64,000 bases of DNA from assembly GCA_023664445.1 (NCBI GenBank), contig JAMPFN010000004.1, positions 1 through 64,000 of the forward strand, read 5' to 3'. The notes beneath the pieces were generated by a model. The model was given only the letters and a program-made list of their open reading frames with translations. It ran no database searches and was not told the DNA's origin. The first letter of the stretch is position 1. The number at the start of each line of letters is the position of its first letter. Positions 49,739-59,116 of this stretch are shown one piece after another. Made by a program: the position numbers and the translations under genes. This stretch comes from Clostridium sp. (GTDB taxonomy: Bacteria; Bacillota; Clostridia; Oscillospirales; Ruminococcaceae).

Positions 49739-50884
49739 ATGAATAAGAAAGAAGTATCAGAACTCAGAAGAAATTTTTCACCCGAACAGGGTCTGCTTGT
49801 TATGAACCGTGTGCTTACAGTTGTTGTAAATCCCAATTCCGATTCCGGCAAGGTATGCTACCATAATGTAAGTTCAGGCGTCACAATGAGCGAGTATGAA
49901 AGGGACGTTTACTTTGAAACGCTGAAAAATGTTCTGAGCACAAAGGTAGGCAAAAAGCTTGTTGAGTATAAATTCCCGAATACCGCTTACGGCGAAGGTG
50001 AACCTCAGAATATTCTGTATAACATCATTCAGTCCGGCTTTACTGACGCTAAAGATACGGAAAGCTTTATTGATCAGATAGTTGATAATATCGATAGTAT
50101 GCAGCCGTACACTATTATATCATCACACTGTACATATACGGTATTTAACAAAAACAAGGCTGATGAAACTGAGAAATATTCCTCTGAGGAATACAAGTTT
50201 ATTATCACGGCTATTTGCCCGATAAAAAGCGGTGACAATACATTTGCATATAATTTTGCAAATAATGAGTTTATCAGCAGCAAAGAAAATAAGCTTGTCA
50301 TAAACAAAACGCCTGCGGACGGTTTTATTTTCCCCGCTTTTAATGACCGAAGCTCTGATGTAAACAGCGTTATGTATTACTGCAATAAACCCAAAGAGCC
50401 GAATGTATCTGTTATAGAAGGCGTTCTTGGATGTGATTTCAGATTTTCTCCGGATACTGAAATGGAATACTATAAGACTATTCTGAAAACATTCTTTGAA
50501 AATAAGCTTTCATATGAGATCATTCTTGCTATGGAGAATGAGATTAAAATGTTTATTGAAAGAAATGACGGTTCGACAGAAATTCCTATGATTTATCAAA
50601 GAGATTTTCGCAATATGCTGGAAAGCGTATATGAGCAGTTTGATCTTGATGAAGATAAGCTTACATCATTCGATGAATTTTATCATGAGCTTGTCGGTGA
50701 AAGAGTACCGCTGACCGCCGCTAATCTTATAGATAATAAGATTCTGATCGAAGCAAACGGAGTTACCTTGAATATTAAGGATTCTGACGCTTGCCGAATT
50801 GAGTCTGCCGATTCATCAACCGGAAGAATAATTATTAATATCACAGAACCGACTTATGAGATCAACGGCATGACTATCAAATGA
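49739..50884 (+). CDS. DUF4317-family protein
   Basis: 381 residues, RBS AAAGGAGTCATAAAAA. Starts MNKKEVSELRRNFSPEQGLL, the recognisable DUF4317 opening, and keeps its pattern (EYERDVYFETLKNVLSTKVGKKL; CPIKSGDNTFAYNFANNEF; EGVLGCDFRFSPDTEMEYYK). DUF4317 proteins occur in Clostridia genomes and phages without known function. It ends with a strong terminator and so closes the replication/recombination transcript. Confidence 0.8.
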   Translation: MNKKEVSELRRNFSPEQGLLVMNRVLTVVVNPNSDSGKVCYHNVSSGVTMSEYERDVYFETLKNVLSTKVGKKLVEYKFPNTAYGEGEPQNILYNIIQSGFTDAKDTESFIDQIVDNIDSMQPYTIISSHCTYTVFNKNKADETEKYSSEEYKFIITAICPIKSGDNTFAYNFANNEFISSKENKLVINKTPADGFIFPAFNDRSSDVNSVMYYCNKPKEPNVSVIEGVLGCDFRFSPDTEMEYYKTILKTFFENKLSYEIILAMENEIKMFIERNDGSTEIPMIYQRDFRNMLESVYEQFDLDEDKLTSFDEFYHELVGERVPLTAANLIDNKILIEANGVTLNIKDSDACRIESADSSTGRIIINITEPTYEINGMTIK

Positions 50885-50897
50885 TAGTGGTAATCAG

Positions 50898-50931
50898 AAT
50901 AACGGTGCAGTCTTACAGCTGTACCGTTATT
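50898..50931. terminator. Terminator after the DUF4317 gene
   Basis: AATAACGGTGCAG (50898-50910) pairs with CTGTACCGTTATT (50919-50931), one mismatch, followed by TTTTA. It separates replication from head genes. Confidence 0.85.
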
Positions 50932-50940
50932 TTTATAAAA

Positions 50941-51025
50941 ACCTTATATATAGTAAACGACAAAGTCTTTTGGCGTTTACTATTTGCCGATTTGCACGAA
51001 GCGAACGGAGTGAGCGAATGTGCAA
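50941..51025 (+). promoter_or_regulatory. Late-promoter-like motif followed by two hairpins
   Basis: ACCTTATATA (50941-50950) abuts TAGTAAACG (50951-50959), which pairs perfectly with CGTTTACTA (50974-50982). A second stem TTGCAC/GTGCAA (50992-50997 with 51020-51025) encloses GAAGCGAACGGAGTGAGCGA. It is the promoter-like site at the head of the structural module. Confidence 0.6.
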
Positions 51026-51075
51026 GGCATTTTAAATAATTGTTTTATAGTAACTTATGTATGGAAGTGATAAAA

Positions 51076-51477
51076 ATGAATTATGACAATCATTTCAAAC
51101 TCTATCCGTATGATGAAGCGTTGACTCATTCCGTAGTCATCAACAGCAATCAGCTTGATTTTTATATGTGGTTTGAAATGCCGCATCATCTTGCAAAGTA
51201 CTTGTCTTTGTTTGATATTACTGAAATGAAATCAGATTCGGAATCAGTCAAAATCGATTTTGTCAGAAAGGTAAAACGTGAGCACAAAAAGCCCTGGATA
51301 TCTGCTGAAACAGAATTATTCAACACCAAACCGGGTTATCACATATATAAATTTTCGTTTTATGATACTGAAATGAATACCACATTATCGCTTTATTTTT
51401 CATATCATATCCAAACGGACGATCCGGATAAATCTTCATATATCTACATGAAAAGAGAGGAGAACAGCAATGGGTAA
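51076..51477 (+). CDS. First gene of the head module, unknown function (133 aa)
   Basis: ATG at 51076, RBS GGAAGTGATAAAA; in-frame ATG/TTG codons upstream are less well placed. Beta-rich (HFKLYPYDEALTHSVVINSN, KYLSLFDITEM, YHIYKFSFYDTEMNTTLSLYFSYHI). It overlaps the next gene by 8 bases. No family recognised; likely a head or DNA-packaging accessory. Confidence 0.55.
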   Translation: MNYDNHFKLYPYDEALTHSVVINSNQLDFYMWFEMPHHLAKYLSLFDITEMKSDSESVKIDFVRKVKREHKKPWISAETELFNTKPGYHIYKFSFYDTEMNTTLSLYFSYHIQTDDPDKSSYIYMKREENSNG

Positions 51478-52231
51478 AGCTTACATTTCCGGAAGTTGTA
51501 AACCGGCAATTTACAGTTCAAAATTATTCAGATCAAGCAGCCGGAAAGAAAAAATCAGAGCGTCTTTAGAAAGTCCTGTAAATGCCGAACTGATAAAACA
51601 GCTTGACGAATATATAGGCGATGAATATAAACCAAAAAATACACCTGAAAAGGCTGATAAGTCAGCGGAAGATGAATTTTTTGAAAACGATCAGGGCAAT
51701 AATGACAGTTCTTCTGAAACATCTGAATCTGCTTCACATGGTGGAAGTAATTTCGGTTTATCTGAAAAATATGGAGACGATCTTGACGCCGAGGGCGCTG
51801 CCGCATTTGATGATACTCAAGTTTCAGAATCAGATGAATCCGAAGAAACTGACGATTCGGATAGTTCGACGGAAGCTTCTGTTAATATCAATAAGCCGTA
51901 TATTCAGGCTGATACTATCGTAACAAAGCCTTTTGTTGAAAATCATGTAACACTCAGCGGTCTTGCAGGTGAATTAAAAGGAACTCTTAATGCAAGAGCG
52001 GATACGTCAGGTGTTGTACGTGTTTCCGTAAAAAATGACGAAGTTTGGATTTACTACAATGATAATACCAATCTTAACAATGTTATGTCGCCTGTTATTG
52101 AGATCATAAATGCCGCAAATTATCAGTATTTAATATTCAACCGTCTTGCGAGGACTGATAATGCAATTGTATTTACAATAAACTGCAACGACACTTTAAA
52201 TTTGGTGGAGTCGGTAAATAATGAAGAATAA
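51470..52231 (+). CDS. Head-module protein with acidic Ser/Asp/Glu-rich linker (253 aa)
   Basis: RBS GAGGAGAACAGCA. Residues 1-45 are basic, residues 50-145 are low-complexity and highly acidic (SESDESEETDDSDSSTEAS), and 150-253 form a beta-rich domain (VTLSGLAGELKGTLNARADT, VWIYYNDNTNLN, AIVFTINCNDTLNLV). The acidic linker would be disordered. No family recognised; scaffold-like or regulatory roles are possible. Confidence 0.5.
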   Translation: MGKAYISGSCKPAIYSSKLFRSSSRKEKIRASLESPVNAELIKQLDEYIGDEYKPKNTPEKADKSAEDEFFENDQGNNDSSSETSESASHGGSNFGLSEKYGDDLDAEGAAAFDDTQVSESDESEETDDSDSSTEASVNINKPYIQADTIVTKPFVENHVTLSGLAGELKGTLNARADTSGVVRVSVKNDEVWIYYNDNTNLNNVMSPVIEIINAANYQYLIFNRLARTDNAIVFTINCNDTLNLVESVNNEE

Positions 52232-52547
52232 GCTGCCTGTTACAGAAGAACTTGATTTTCATTATCTTTTAAGCTTAATGCCGCCATTGAAAGGCGTACC
52301 GGAATTTCAGTGGCTGCCCGAATTATTTTCTATTGTTGGATATGAAAGTCTGATAACATTATGTAAATTTGCGGGCGGTGAAACAATTAAAATTCCTACT
52401 ATAGAGGAACTTTCTGATTGTATTGAAGCTTTGCAGTGCTTTTATGATTTGCATATAAAGCATATAATTACAGAATCTGTGATACCGTTAAATCTTAAGG
52501 CATTGGTTGATAAAATCAAAGAGGTGTATGATGCTGACAACAGTTAA
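52221..52547 (+). CDS. Hypothetical head-module protein (108 aa)
   Basis: Overlaps the previous gene by 11 bases. MKNKLPVTEELDFHYLLSLM start, helical (EFQWLPELFSIVGYESLITL, ELSDCIEALQCFYDLHIKHI). No motif. One of five short, overlapping genes leading to the terminase, the position in which small-terminase and head accessory genes are usually found. Confidence 0.55.
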   Translation: MKNKLPVTEELDFHYLLSLMPPLKGVPEFQWLPELFSIVGYESLITLCKFAGGETIKIPTIEELSDCIEALQCFYDLHIKHIITESVIPLNLKALVDKIKEVYDADNS

Positions 52548-52788
52548 GAAAGCATTGAAAGATATTCCTGATATTGATTTCAAAGAGTATTTTCAGCGGT
52601 TTATATTTTCAGTACAGGATTCAAATATAGAAGCTGAGCTGCACTTCCTTTTAAAATATAATCAGTTAAATACTAATATGATGCAGAATTTAATACAAAA
52701 TACATATGAAAGGTTGGAGTTCTTACATGATAAAAACAGCGTCGGTATTGCAGAGGGCTTACAACAGACTTTATGCGGAATTCCGTAA
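52531..52788 (+). CDS. Hypothetical head-module protein (85 aa)
   Basis: Start taken at ATG 52531 (MLTTVKKALKDIPDIDFKEY), with GAGGTG about 5 bases upstream. The end overlaps the next gene by 62 bases in another frame, an unusually long overlap. Helical (YFQRFIFSVQDSNIEAELHF, NMMQNLIQNTYERLEFLHDK). Function unknown. Confidence 0.5.
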   Translation: MLTTVKKALKDIPDIDFKEYFQRFIFSVQDSNIEAELHFLLKYNQLNTNMMQNLIQNTYERLEFLHDKNSVGIAEGLQQTLCGIP

Positions 52789-53047
52789 CTATATATGGAA
52801 TTTCAGCGATATTGAAGCTTTAGCCGATTTAGAAACAGAAGTTTATCAGATATTTCCGGACATGGATAAAATGAAAGCAAAATTCAAAAAACTTAAACGT
52901 CAGATCTCTTCTGCAAACGTGTATCGTGAAGATGAAGATCTGAAAAATTCATTTGAAGAGTTTGAAGAAGAAATGGACAGTGTTCAGGATATTTATGCAA
53001 ATATCAAATCATTCAAAGAGGTGGTTTTAAATGAAAATGACGATTAA
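52727..53047 (+). CDS. Helical head-module protein (106 aa)
   Basis: ATG at 52727 (MIKTASVLQRAYNRLYAEFR), RBS GGTTGGAGTTCTTAC inside the preceding gene. Coiled-coil-like throughout (PDMDKMKAKFKKLKRQISSA, LKNSFEEFEEEMDSVQDIYA). Overlaps the next gene by 17 bases. Function unknown. Confidence 0.5.
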   Translation: MIKTASVLQRAYNRLYAEFRNYIWNFSDIEALADLETEVYQIFPDMDKMKAKFKKLKRQISSANVYREDEDLKNSFEEFEEEMDSVQDIYANIKSFKEVVLNENDD

Positions 53048-53237
53048 AAAGAATGTACATAATACTTCTAAACCAAAAGGTATCAGAGCAGCTTCACAAG
53101 CTAAAAGTGATTATGAGGAAGCTGCTGAGTATATTCAGTGTGCGATATCAGTCTTAGGTAAAGCGGCACGCAGGTCTGATGTGCTTGCAAGCGAATCCAT
53201 TGCTAATCTGAGCGTTGTGCTGATGGATCTGAAATAA
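53031..53237 (+). CDS. Hypothetical small protein (68 aa)
   Basis: RBS AAGAGGTGGTTTTAA. N terminus basic (MKMTIKKNVHNTSKPKGIRA), remainder helical (YEEAAEYIQCAISVLGKAAR). No recognised family. Part of the overlapping run before the terminase. Confidence 0.5.
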   Translation: MKMTIKKNVHNTSKPKGIRAASQAKSDYEEAAEYIQCAISVLGKAARRSDVLASESIANLSVVLMDLK

Positions 53238-53252
53238 CCGGAGGTGTGTCAG

Positions 53253-53774
53253 ATGAACGTCAAAACTTTTGATAGTTCAGATAATACTGTATATGATAAT
53301 TTATATCAGCGACAGAAAGAAAACGCATCAAAAATGCGTACCGCTATGCTTGCATTATCAAGCGAAAACGGAGTAACGACACGTCAGGCTATTCAGGAAA
53401 TAACAAGCATGAGGATATATCATCAGCTTGTCAGGATAATCCGATATACGGAGCTTATGGATAAACTTGAAAATAAGCTGTATGAATCCATAGAATATTC
53501 AATTGACAATGCAAACAGTTCCGACCCGTCAACATGGGCGGCTCTGCTTTCAATTCAAGAGAAATTACAGAAGTCTATGATCGAATCGCATAAGCTTCTT
53601 CAGCCGTATCTTGATATACAAGACCTTGCAGTTGTAGACCTGGCAAGCACAAAGGTTGATACATCTTCCGTATCGCCTATAATGAATCCGGAAGACAGAG
53701 ATAAGTTAAGGTCAAACGCACAGGCAGTTCTTAAACAGCTTCAATTATCAGGCGGTGACGCTGATGGTCAATGA
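53253..53774 (+). CDS. Candidate small terminase subunit by position
   Basis: 173 residues from ATG 53253, RBS CCGGAGGTGTGTCAG. All-helical (NLYQRQKENASKMRTAMLAL; TRQAIQEITSMRIYHQLVRI; MDKLENKLYESIEYSID) and ends 11 bases inside the large terminase gene. A helical oligomer directly before terL is the usual TerS profile, but no DNA-binding HTH is clearly visible, so this is inference from context. Confidence 0.4.
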   Translation: MNVKTFDSSDNTVYDNLYQRQKENASKMRTAMLALSSENGVTTRQAIQEITSMRIYHQLVRIIRYTELMDKLENKLYESIEYSIDNANSSDPSTWAALLSIQEKLQKSMIESHKLLQPYLDIQDLAVVDLASTKVDTSSVSPIMNPEDRDKLRSNAQAVLKQLQLSGGDADGQ

Positions 53775-55683
53775 AAAAACTTATGATGAGCTTCCGGAAA
53801 GGATAGGCAACATTTTTGAATCATGCACCAAAGAAGAACAAAAGATACTTCTTGAAATACTGTCTGAACTTAGTACGACAGGCGAATCAGAAACATACAA
53901 TAAGCTGTGGCTTGCCGATTACAAGGAAATACCGGTTGACATCGATACGTTTCTTAATGCAGACGCTTATCTTGGGCGTACAAACCGTAACGGACAGGCA
54001 GTATATCCATTCTGGCGGAAAGAATTGAGAAATGTTTTCGGCGCAGGTAATAAATATCATGAATGGATTCTGACCGGCGCTACACGTATAGGCAAAACGT
54101 CAACTGCTATTGCCGCAACCGCATATATGCTGTACAGGCTTATGTGTCTGCGTGACCCTCAGAAATTCTTTGGTAAGAAAGATATCTCAAAATTCTCTAT
54201 ATTGTTTTTCAATATCACCAAAGACCTTGCTAAAGGCGTTGCATTCAGAGAGTTTAATGATACTCTGAAAGAAAGTCCATGGTTTAATGCGCATGGCACA
54301 TTTTCAAAAAGCGAAAGGGATTTTTATTACATACCGGAAGGCGGTAAGATATCTATCGACTATGGCTCTGACAGCTCACATGGACTTGGAAAGCAGGTAT
54401 TTTGTGCCGTAATGGACGAATGTAATTTTAGCCAGGCAGGTATAAAAGATGTGCAGAAAGCTAAAGCTCATATGAAAGAAACCTATAATACCGTTTCTGC
54501 GCGTATTAAAGGTACTTTTAAGCATGGCGGTGAAGTATTTGGAAAAATCTTTGCAGTAAGTTCAAAACGCAGCGACAGTGATTTCATGGAAGCTTATGTC
54601 AAAGAACAGCTTGATGCAGGCGCAGGCGAACATATGTACATATCAGATGCTCCGCAGTGGGAAGTACTGCCGCCTGAAACATTTTCAACTGAAAGATTTT
54701 CTATTGCAGTCGGAGGACGGAATCAGAAAAGCTTTGTTATACCTGATAATCAGAACTTTCCGGAAGCGATAGCTGATTTGAAGTCACAGGGATATATGAT
54801 ACTGAGTCCGCCAATGGACATGAAATCTGATTTTCTTGCTGATTTTAACGTTGCTCTCAGAGATTTAGCCGGGATAGCGGTAGTGGGAGCTATGTCATTT
54901 ATTACACAGGAATCGTTAAATAAGTGTATAAGCAGATCAAGAAGAAATCCCTTTTATTCGGATATTCTCCAGATCGGCATACAAAGCAGTTATACCATTG
55001 AAGAATACTTCCATGTGGAGGAAGTACCGGAAGTATTTAAAAGAACTCCGATATTCATTCACCTTGACTTGTCGCTTGTGACCGACAGAACCGGTATTTC
55101 AGGCGGAGGAATAACAGGACGTAAGGATATATTGGGTGAGGACGGAAAAAAGGTTTCTCAGCCGTTTTTAAGTCATATGTTTTCAGTTGCCCTTGAAGCT
55201 CCGAGAGGTGATAAAATCCCATATTCCAAGATAGTGGCTTTTATATGCTGGCTAAGGAGACAAGGATTCAATATAGCCGGAATAAGCCGCGATCAGTTTC
55301 AGAGCGAGTATTTGGCACAGCAGCTTGAAGCAGAAGGATTTACGGTAGACAAGCTGTCGCTTGACCGTACGCCTGACGGATATATAGCGTTGCGTTCTGT
55401 AACATTGGAAGAACGTATAGATATGCTTGACAGTAAGCTTTTACAAGATGAGCTGATCCATCTGCAAAGAGACGCTGTGACAGGCAAGGTGGATCATCCG
55501 GTTGGCGGCAGCAAAGATTTGGCGGATTCATATGCGGGCTGGGTGTGGAATGCCTTACAGCACAATCTGGGAATTATCATTCCGGCTAAAACAAAAATAT
55601 CGGCTATCAAAGCAGTTAATGGAAAACGCAGACCGGCAGGCTCTGATCTGCCGAGTATGTTTTCAAATTTATATAAAAGATGA
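53764..55683 (+). CDS. terL: Terminase large subunit
   Basis: 639 residues from ATG 53764 (RBS GGCGGTGACG). ATPase: Walker A TGATRIGKT (104-112), Walker B CAVMDE with Asp218-Glu219. Nuclease domain in the C-terminal half: HLDLSLVTDRTGISGGG (first acidic residue), GISRDQFQSEYLAQQLEA and a late DHPVGGSKDLADSYAG with the last Asp residues. It cuts and pumps DNA into proheads. Size is typical of myovirus terminases. Confidence 0.93.
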   Translation: MVNEKTYDELPERIGNIFESCTKEEQKILLEILSELSTTGESETYNKLWLADYKEIPVDIDTFLNADAYLGRTNRNGQAVYPFWRKELRNVFGAGNKYHEWILTGATRIGKTSTAIAATAYMLYRLMCLRDPQKFFGKKDISKFSILFFNITKDLAKGVAFREFNDTLKESPWFNAHGTFSKSERDFYYIPEGGKISIDYGSDSSHGLGKQVFCAVMDECNFSQAGIKDVQKAKAHMKETYNTVSARIKGTFKHGGEVFGKIFAVSSKRSDSDFMEAYVKEQLDAGAGEHMYISDAPQWEVLPPETFSTERFSIAVGGRNQKSFVIPDNQNFPEAIADLKSQGYMILSPPMDMKSDFLADFNVALRDLAGIAVVGAMSFITQESLNKCISRSRRNPFYSDILQIGIQSSYTIEEYFHVEEVPEVFKRTPIFIHLDLSLVTDRTGISGGGITGRKDILGEDGKKVSQPFLSHMFSVALEAPRGDKIPYSKIVAFICWLRRQGFNIAGISRDQFQSEYLAQQLEAEGFTVDKLSLDRTPDGYIALRSVTLEERIDMLDSKLLQDELIHLQRDAVTGKVDHPVGGSKDLADSYAGWVWNALQHNLGIIIPAKTKISAIKAVNGKRRPAGSDLPSMFSNLYKR

Positions 55684-55698
55684 AAGGTAGGATTTTTT

Positions 55699-57258
55699 AT
55701 GAACATGAGAAACCTTCTCAAACCTGGAGATTTTGCATTGTTGATACCAAACGGTATTCAGTTGACATTACAGTACAATGTATCGGGTAATTTAGAAAAG
55801 GTATATACAGGTTTTTTATCAGACAGAACTGATAAAACAGGTGAATTGATTGAAGTGCTTATTAATAATAATGTGCTCCCCTGTAAGATACATATAACCA
55901 AAGGAACAAGCTGGATAAGAGGCGTATTTTATACCGATAAGCAGTTTTCTTCATCAGGCGTTCTGCCGAAAGCTGTTGAATGCGAAATGATAAAGGAATT
56001 TACTAAAAATCCCGCTTTATTCAAGTTTTATGCTGCGACAATCGAAAGTACAGCGCTTTCATTCAGAGGTTCAACGCCTGTACGTCAATGCCTCTCAATG
56101 GCAAAGTTTGATATTCTTCCCGGTTGGCTTGTACCCTATAACATATCCGAAAAAACAGTGAAAGACTGGATAAGCACGCCTCAATACATATTCAGTCCGA
56201 TAGTTACCGATTATATTGTTTTCCATGATGATGTTGTCTACGTATTATCAACAGGGCTTAAACAATGTAAGATAGAAAGTGTGGAGAATTATGTTGACTA
56301 TAACGGTTATTTAAAATCAAAGATCAATGTTATGTCTCCTCAAAAGACTGTATATACGGATTATTCAGATGTTGTAAGAATGAATATCCGCAAAAATTCT
56401 GTTGTGATATTTGATAATGAGGATGAAATAGTTTCATGCAGAAATGAGAGCAGAACAAGGTCATACAGTAAAACTATCACATGCCCGTACTGCGGTAAAG
56501 TATATAACGTTCCGGACAGCGGATATACAGCTTGTCCCGATATACATTGCCCGTCAAAGCTTTTGAGAAATATCAAACAGTTTATCAGCATACTTAAACT
56601 GCCTGAATATGACAATAATGTTATATCGGCATGGCTGAAAAATCATGATGTGACTTGTATTCCCGACTTGCTCCTTCTCGACGAATATAAGGATATAAAA
56701 ATTGAGATTTCAATATCTGATTTATTACGAGCATTAGTCCCTACATCTATTATTCCTGATGAAGATGTGTTTATAACATTTGCAGTCGCCTGTTCAAACA
56801 CAGAATCTACATTCAGGTACTACATTGAAAATTCTGATAAAATATCCGCTGATCTGGGTGTACAGCACAAAGATCTTGATAAGCTTGTTATGTGGTTGTC
56901 CGACAACTGCAATATTTCAGATATCATTACCGTTATGGGATCACCGCAGATAAGCCTTACAACGTCTAAAAAGAAGTTTGAGGGAGCGCCTGTTTTCCGC
57001 AATAAGACCATTTATCTTACTGGTACGTTTATCAGAGGTTCGGTAGGTGAGATCGCTTCAATACTCCAAAGCTATTCGGCAAGCGTAACGACTCAGTTTT
57101 CAAATATCGTGGACTGCGTTATTGTCGGAGGTACAAGGGAAAATATAGACGGCAAGTCGATCCGTTCTGCCCAAACGCTCAACAAGCCGATCATAGATGA
57201 AGATGATTTCTTTACCCAATATGAAATCGATGAAGATTTACGTAATAACCTTGTATAA
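55699..57258 (+). CDS. NAD+-ligase-derived protein lacking the catalytic lysine (Zn finger + BRCT)
   Basis: 519 residues. The C terminus follows bacterial LigA order: four-Cys zinc finger (CPYCGKVY...CPDIHCPSKL, residues about 260-290), HhH-like segment, and BRCT domain (FRNKTIYLTGTFIRGSVGEI, VDCVIVGGTRENIDGKS, about 430-505). The N-terminal ~150 residues (IQLTLQYNVSGNLEKVYTGF, NNNVLPCKIHI, WIRGVFYTD) keep the shape of an adenylation domain but begin after the KxDG motif, which is absent. It cannot self-adenylate as seen. It lies between terL and portal, a packaging position; a nick- or end-sensing role in packaging is possible. Confidence 0.75.
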   Translation: MNMRNLLKPGDFALLIPNGIQLTLQYNVSGNLEKVYTGFLSDRTDKTGELIEVLINNNVLPCKIHITKGTSWIRGVFYTDKQFSSSGVLPKAVECEMIKEFTKNPALFKFYAATIESTALSFRGSTPVRQCLSMAKFDILPGWLVPYNISEKTVKDWISTPQYIFSPIVTDYIVFHDDVVYVLSTGLKQCKIESVENYVDYNGYLKSKINVMSPQKTVYTDYSDVVRMNIRKNSVVIFDNEDEIVSCRNESRTRSYSKTITCPYCGKVYNVPDSGYTACPDIHCPSKLLRNIKQFISILKLPEYDNNVISAWLKNHDVTCIPDLLLLDEYKDIKIEISISDLLRALVPTSIIPDEDVFITFAVACSNTESTFRYYIENSDKISADLGVQHKDLDKLVMWLSDNCNISDIITVMGSPQISLTTSKKKFEGAPVFRNKTIYLTGTFIRGSVGEIASILQSYSASVTTQFSNIVDCVIVGGTRENIDGKSIRSAQTLNKPIIDEDDFFTQYEIDEDLRNNLV

Positions 57259-57276
57259 TAACAGGCGGTGAAAATT

Positions 57277-58770
57277 ATGAGAAGTCATTTAATAAGTAAA
57301 CTTTGGTCATTTACAAAGAAACCTAAAGCAAGACCATCATTTTTAAGATACATTGCTTCCGGTTCTTTTGTAAAAATGTCCGATCTGAGAAATAATTCAG
57401 GTGTTTCAGATATAAGGACAAAAATAGAAACAATGCGTTCTCTGGCAGAAGATGCCCAGATCAAAACCGCTTTATCATATTATGCAACAGATTCTACGAC
57501 TACCAATACAGCCGGACAGATAATATGGGCAACATCTGATAATGAGGAAATTGCCAATATAATCAATGCTCTTTTCAAGAAGTGGAATATCGATCTGTAC
57601 GTCCGTGACCATATACTTGAGCTTGCAACGATAGGAAATCTGTATATACCTACTACGGAAATGTACAGGGATTTTTCCAAAAATACAATTAAATACGGAG
57701 TGGCATTGGATAATAATACTATCCCTGATGATGATTTTGATATTGTTCCGTCATATAAAATTCCGCCGGAGGATATTATCCATATATGGTTTCAGGGTGA
57801 ACCAAAGGGTTATATTTATCAGACTGATGAAAAGATACAGGATTACATTACATATCCAGAATCAGCGGTAATACATTTTTCATTGGGTGGTCTGCTGGGT
57901 GATTATACAATTGATACTATCGATACAAACGGAAATCCTCAGACCTTTGATATTCAATTTGCAGAACCGCTTCTTGACGGCGCTGTTTCCCCTACGACTA
58001 CTTTGAATCTGCTTGAAGACGCAACGCTTCTGTCATCATTTATCCGCGTCATAAAGTTTGTAAATGTAGACTGTGATGATGTTGAAGATGAAACAGAGAT
58101 ACAGAATATTCTTCAGCAGTTTAAAGACGCTATCGAACAGCAGTTGAGTATAAATACGGCAACAGGCGATATTCAGAGCTTTTTAAATCCTCAGAGTCCG
58201 AATAATTTTATATACATTCCGAAAGTAAAAGGGCAGGACGCAATATCCATTACTGATCTGAATATGACTGAAAATACAGATGCCGATAACAAGCTGCTTG
58301 ATTATTTTCAGAATAAAAAGCTTTCGGTATTGGGTATTCCGAAGGAAGCTTTGAACTTTACGGCAACCGAGGGACTTGGTAATGCAGGTACTGTTATGTC
58401 GCAGCGTTCGGCTTTATACGCAAATATCCTTGAAAGGCTTATGACTGCATATAAGAATGGGTGGACTCAGGCATTGAATATATATTTCAAGGAACATAAC
58501 ATGAGCGGTTTCATTGATAAGTTTGAGCTGCACATGAATCCTATTGTCACAACTCAATTGACTGTTCAGTTTGAAAAACGCGACGCTGCAATAAATCAGG
58601 CTTCAACATTGCTGCAGCTTATGAAAGACGCAGGCGTTACCGACAGTAAACCTATTCTCAAAGCATTTACAGAAATTCTCTCTGAGGTATTTCCGCAAAT
58701 GGGCGCTGAAGCTGTAAACTGGGATATAAATGTTGACGACAGTTCCGGAGGTGATTCAAGTGAATTCTGA
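57277..58770 (+). CDS. Portal protein (T4 gp20-like)
   Basis: 497 residues from ATG 57277 (RBS AGGCGGTGAAAATT). LRNNSGVSDIRTKIETMRSL, then LFKKWNIDLYVRDHILELAT, GNLYIPTTEMYRD, YPESAVIHFSLGGLLGD and KLLDYFQNKKLSVLGIPKEAL (AGLGNAGTVMSQRSALYANI) match T4-type portals. The dodecamer forms the DNA entry vertex and docks the terminase and tail. It overlaps the next gene. Confidence 0.88.
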   Translation: MRSHLISKLWSFTKKPKARPSFLRYIASGSFVKMSDLRNNSGVSDIRTKIETMRSLAEDAQIKTALSYYATDSTTTNTAGQIIWATSDNEEIANIINALFKKWNIDLYVRDHILELATIGNLYIPTTEMYRDFSKNTIKYGVALDNNTIPDDDFDIVPSYKIPPEDIIHIWFQGEPKGYIYQTDEKIQDYITYPESAVIHFSLGGLLGDYTIDTIDTNGNPQTFDIQFAEPLLDGAVSPTTTLNLLEDATLLSSFIRVIKFVNVDCDDVEDETEIQNILQQFKDAIEQQLSINTATGDIQSFLNPQSPNNFIYIPKVKGQDAISITDLNMTENTDADNKLLDYFQNKKLSVLGIPKEALNFTATEGLGNAGTVMSQRSALYANILERLMTAYKNGWTQALNIYFKEHNMSGFIDKFELHMNPIVTTQLTVQFEKRDAAINQASTLLQLMKDAGVTDSKPILKAFTEILSEVFPQMGAEAVNWDINVDDSSGGDSSEF

Positions 58771-59116
58771 TAGATCGGTTTCTCTCGCGAATACTTTTTT
58801 CAGTGAGCTGAAGCAGTATAACAGCACCAATTTCAAGGCTTTGCATACCGCCAAGCTCGATGTTAATGATCCGGGAGTTATAAAGGCTTTCAGCAGTGTG
58901 ATAACGCGTTTTTTCATATTTTGTGAAAAGCATCCGGAACTGTCGGACATTGACAAAAGAATCCTGTACTTTCAGCTTAAAATCGATATGATCGCAAGAT
59001 TCTTTGCAAAATATCCTGACACCAATACTGATGATCTGGTAGCTTTTCAGACAGAACTTCGCTATTATGTAAAAGAAAGCGGTGATGATAATGAACAGAA
59101 TGCCGCTCCGGTATAA
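58760..59116 (+). CDS. Small head/neck-region protein (118 aa)
   Basis: GTG start at 58760, strongly supported by CCGGAGGTGATTCAA; overlaps portal by 11 bases. Helical (VSLANTFFSELKQYNSTNFK, VIKAFSSVITRFFIFCEKHP, RILYFQLKIDMIARFFAKYP). No family recognised. Confidence 0.55.
   Translation: MNSDRSVSLANTFFSELKQYNSTNFKALHTAKLDVNDPGVIKAFSSVITRFFIFCEKHPELSDIDKRILYFQLKIDMIARFFAKYPDTNTDDLVAFQTELRYYVKESGDDNEQNAAPV

Noticed and set aside
53764-53774. Programmed frameshift between the small and large terminase genes
   Set aside because: An 11-base overlap with a proper ribosome-binding site before the ATG is enough to explain the arrangement; no slippery sequence is visible.
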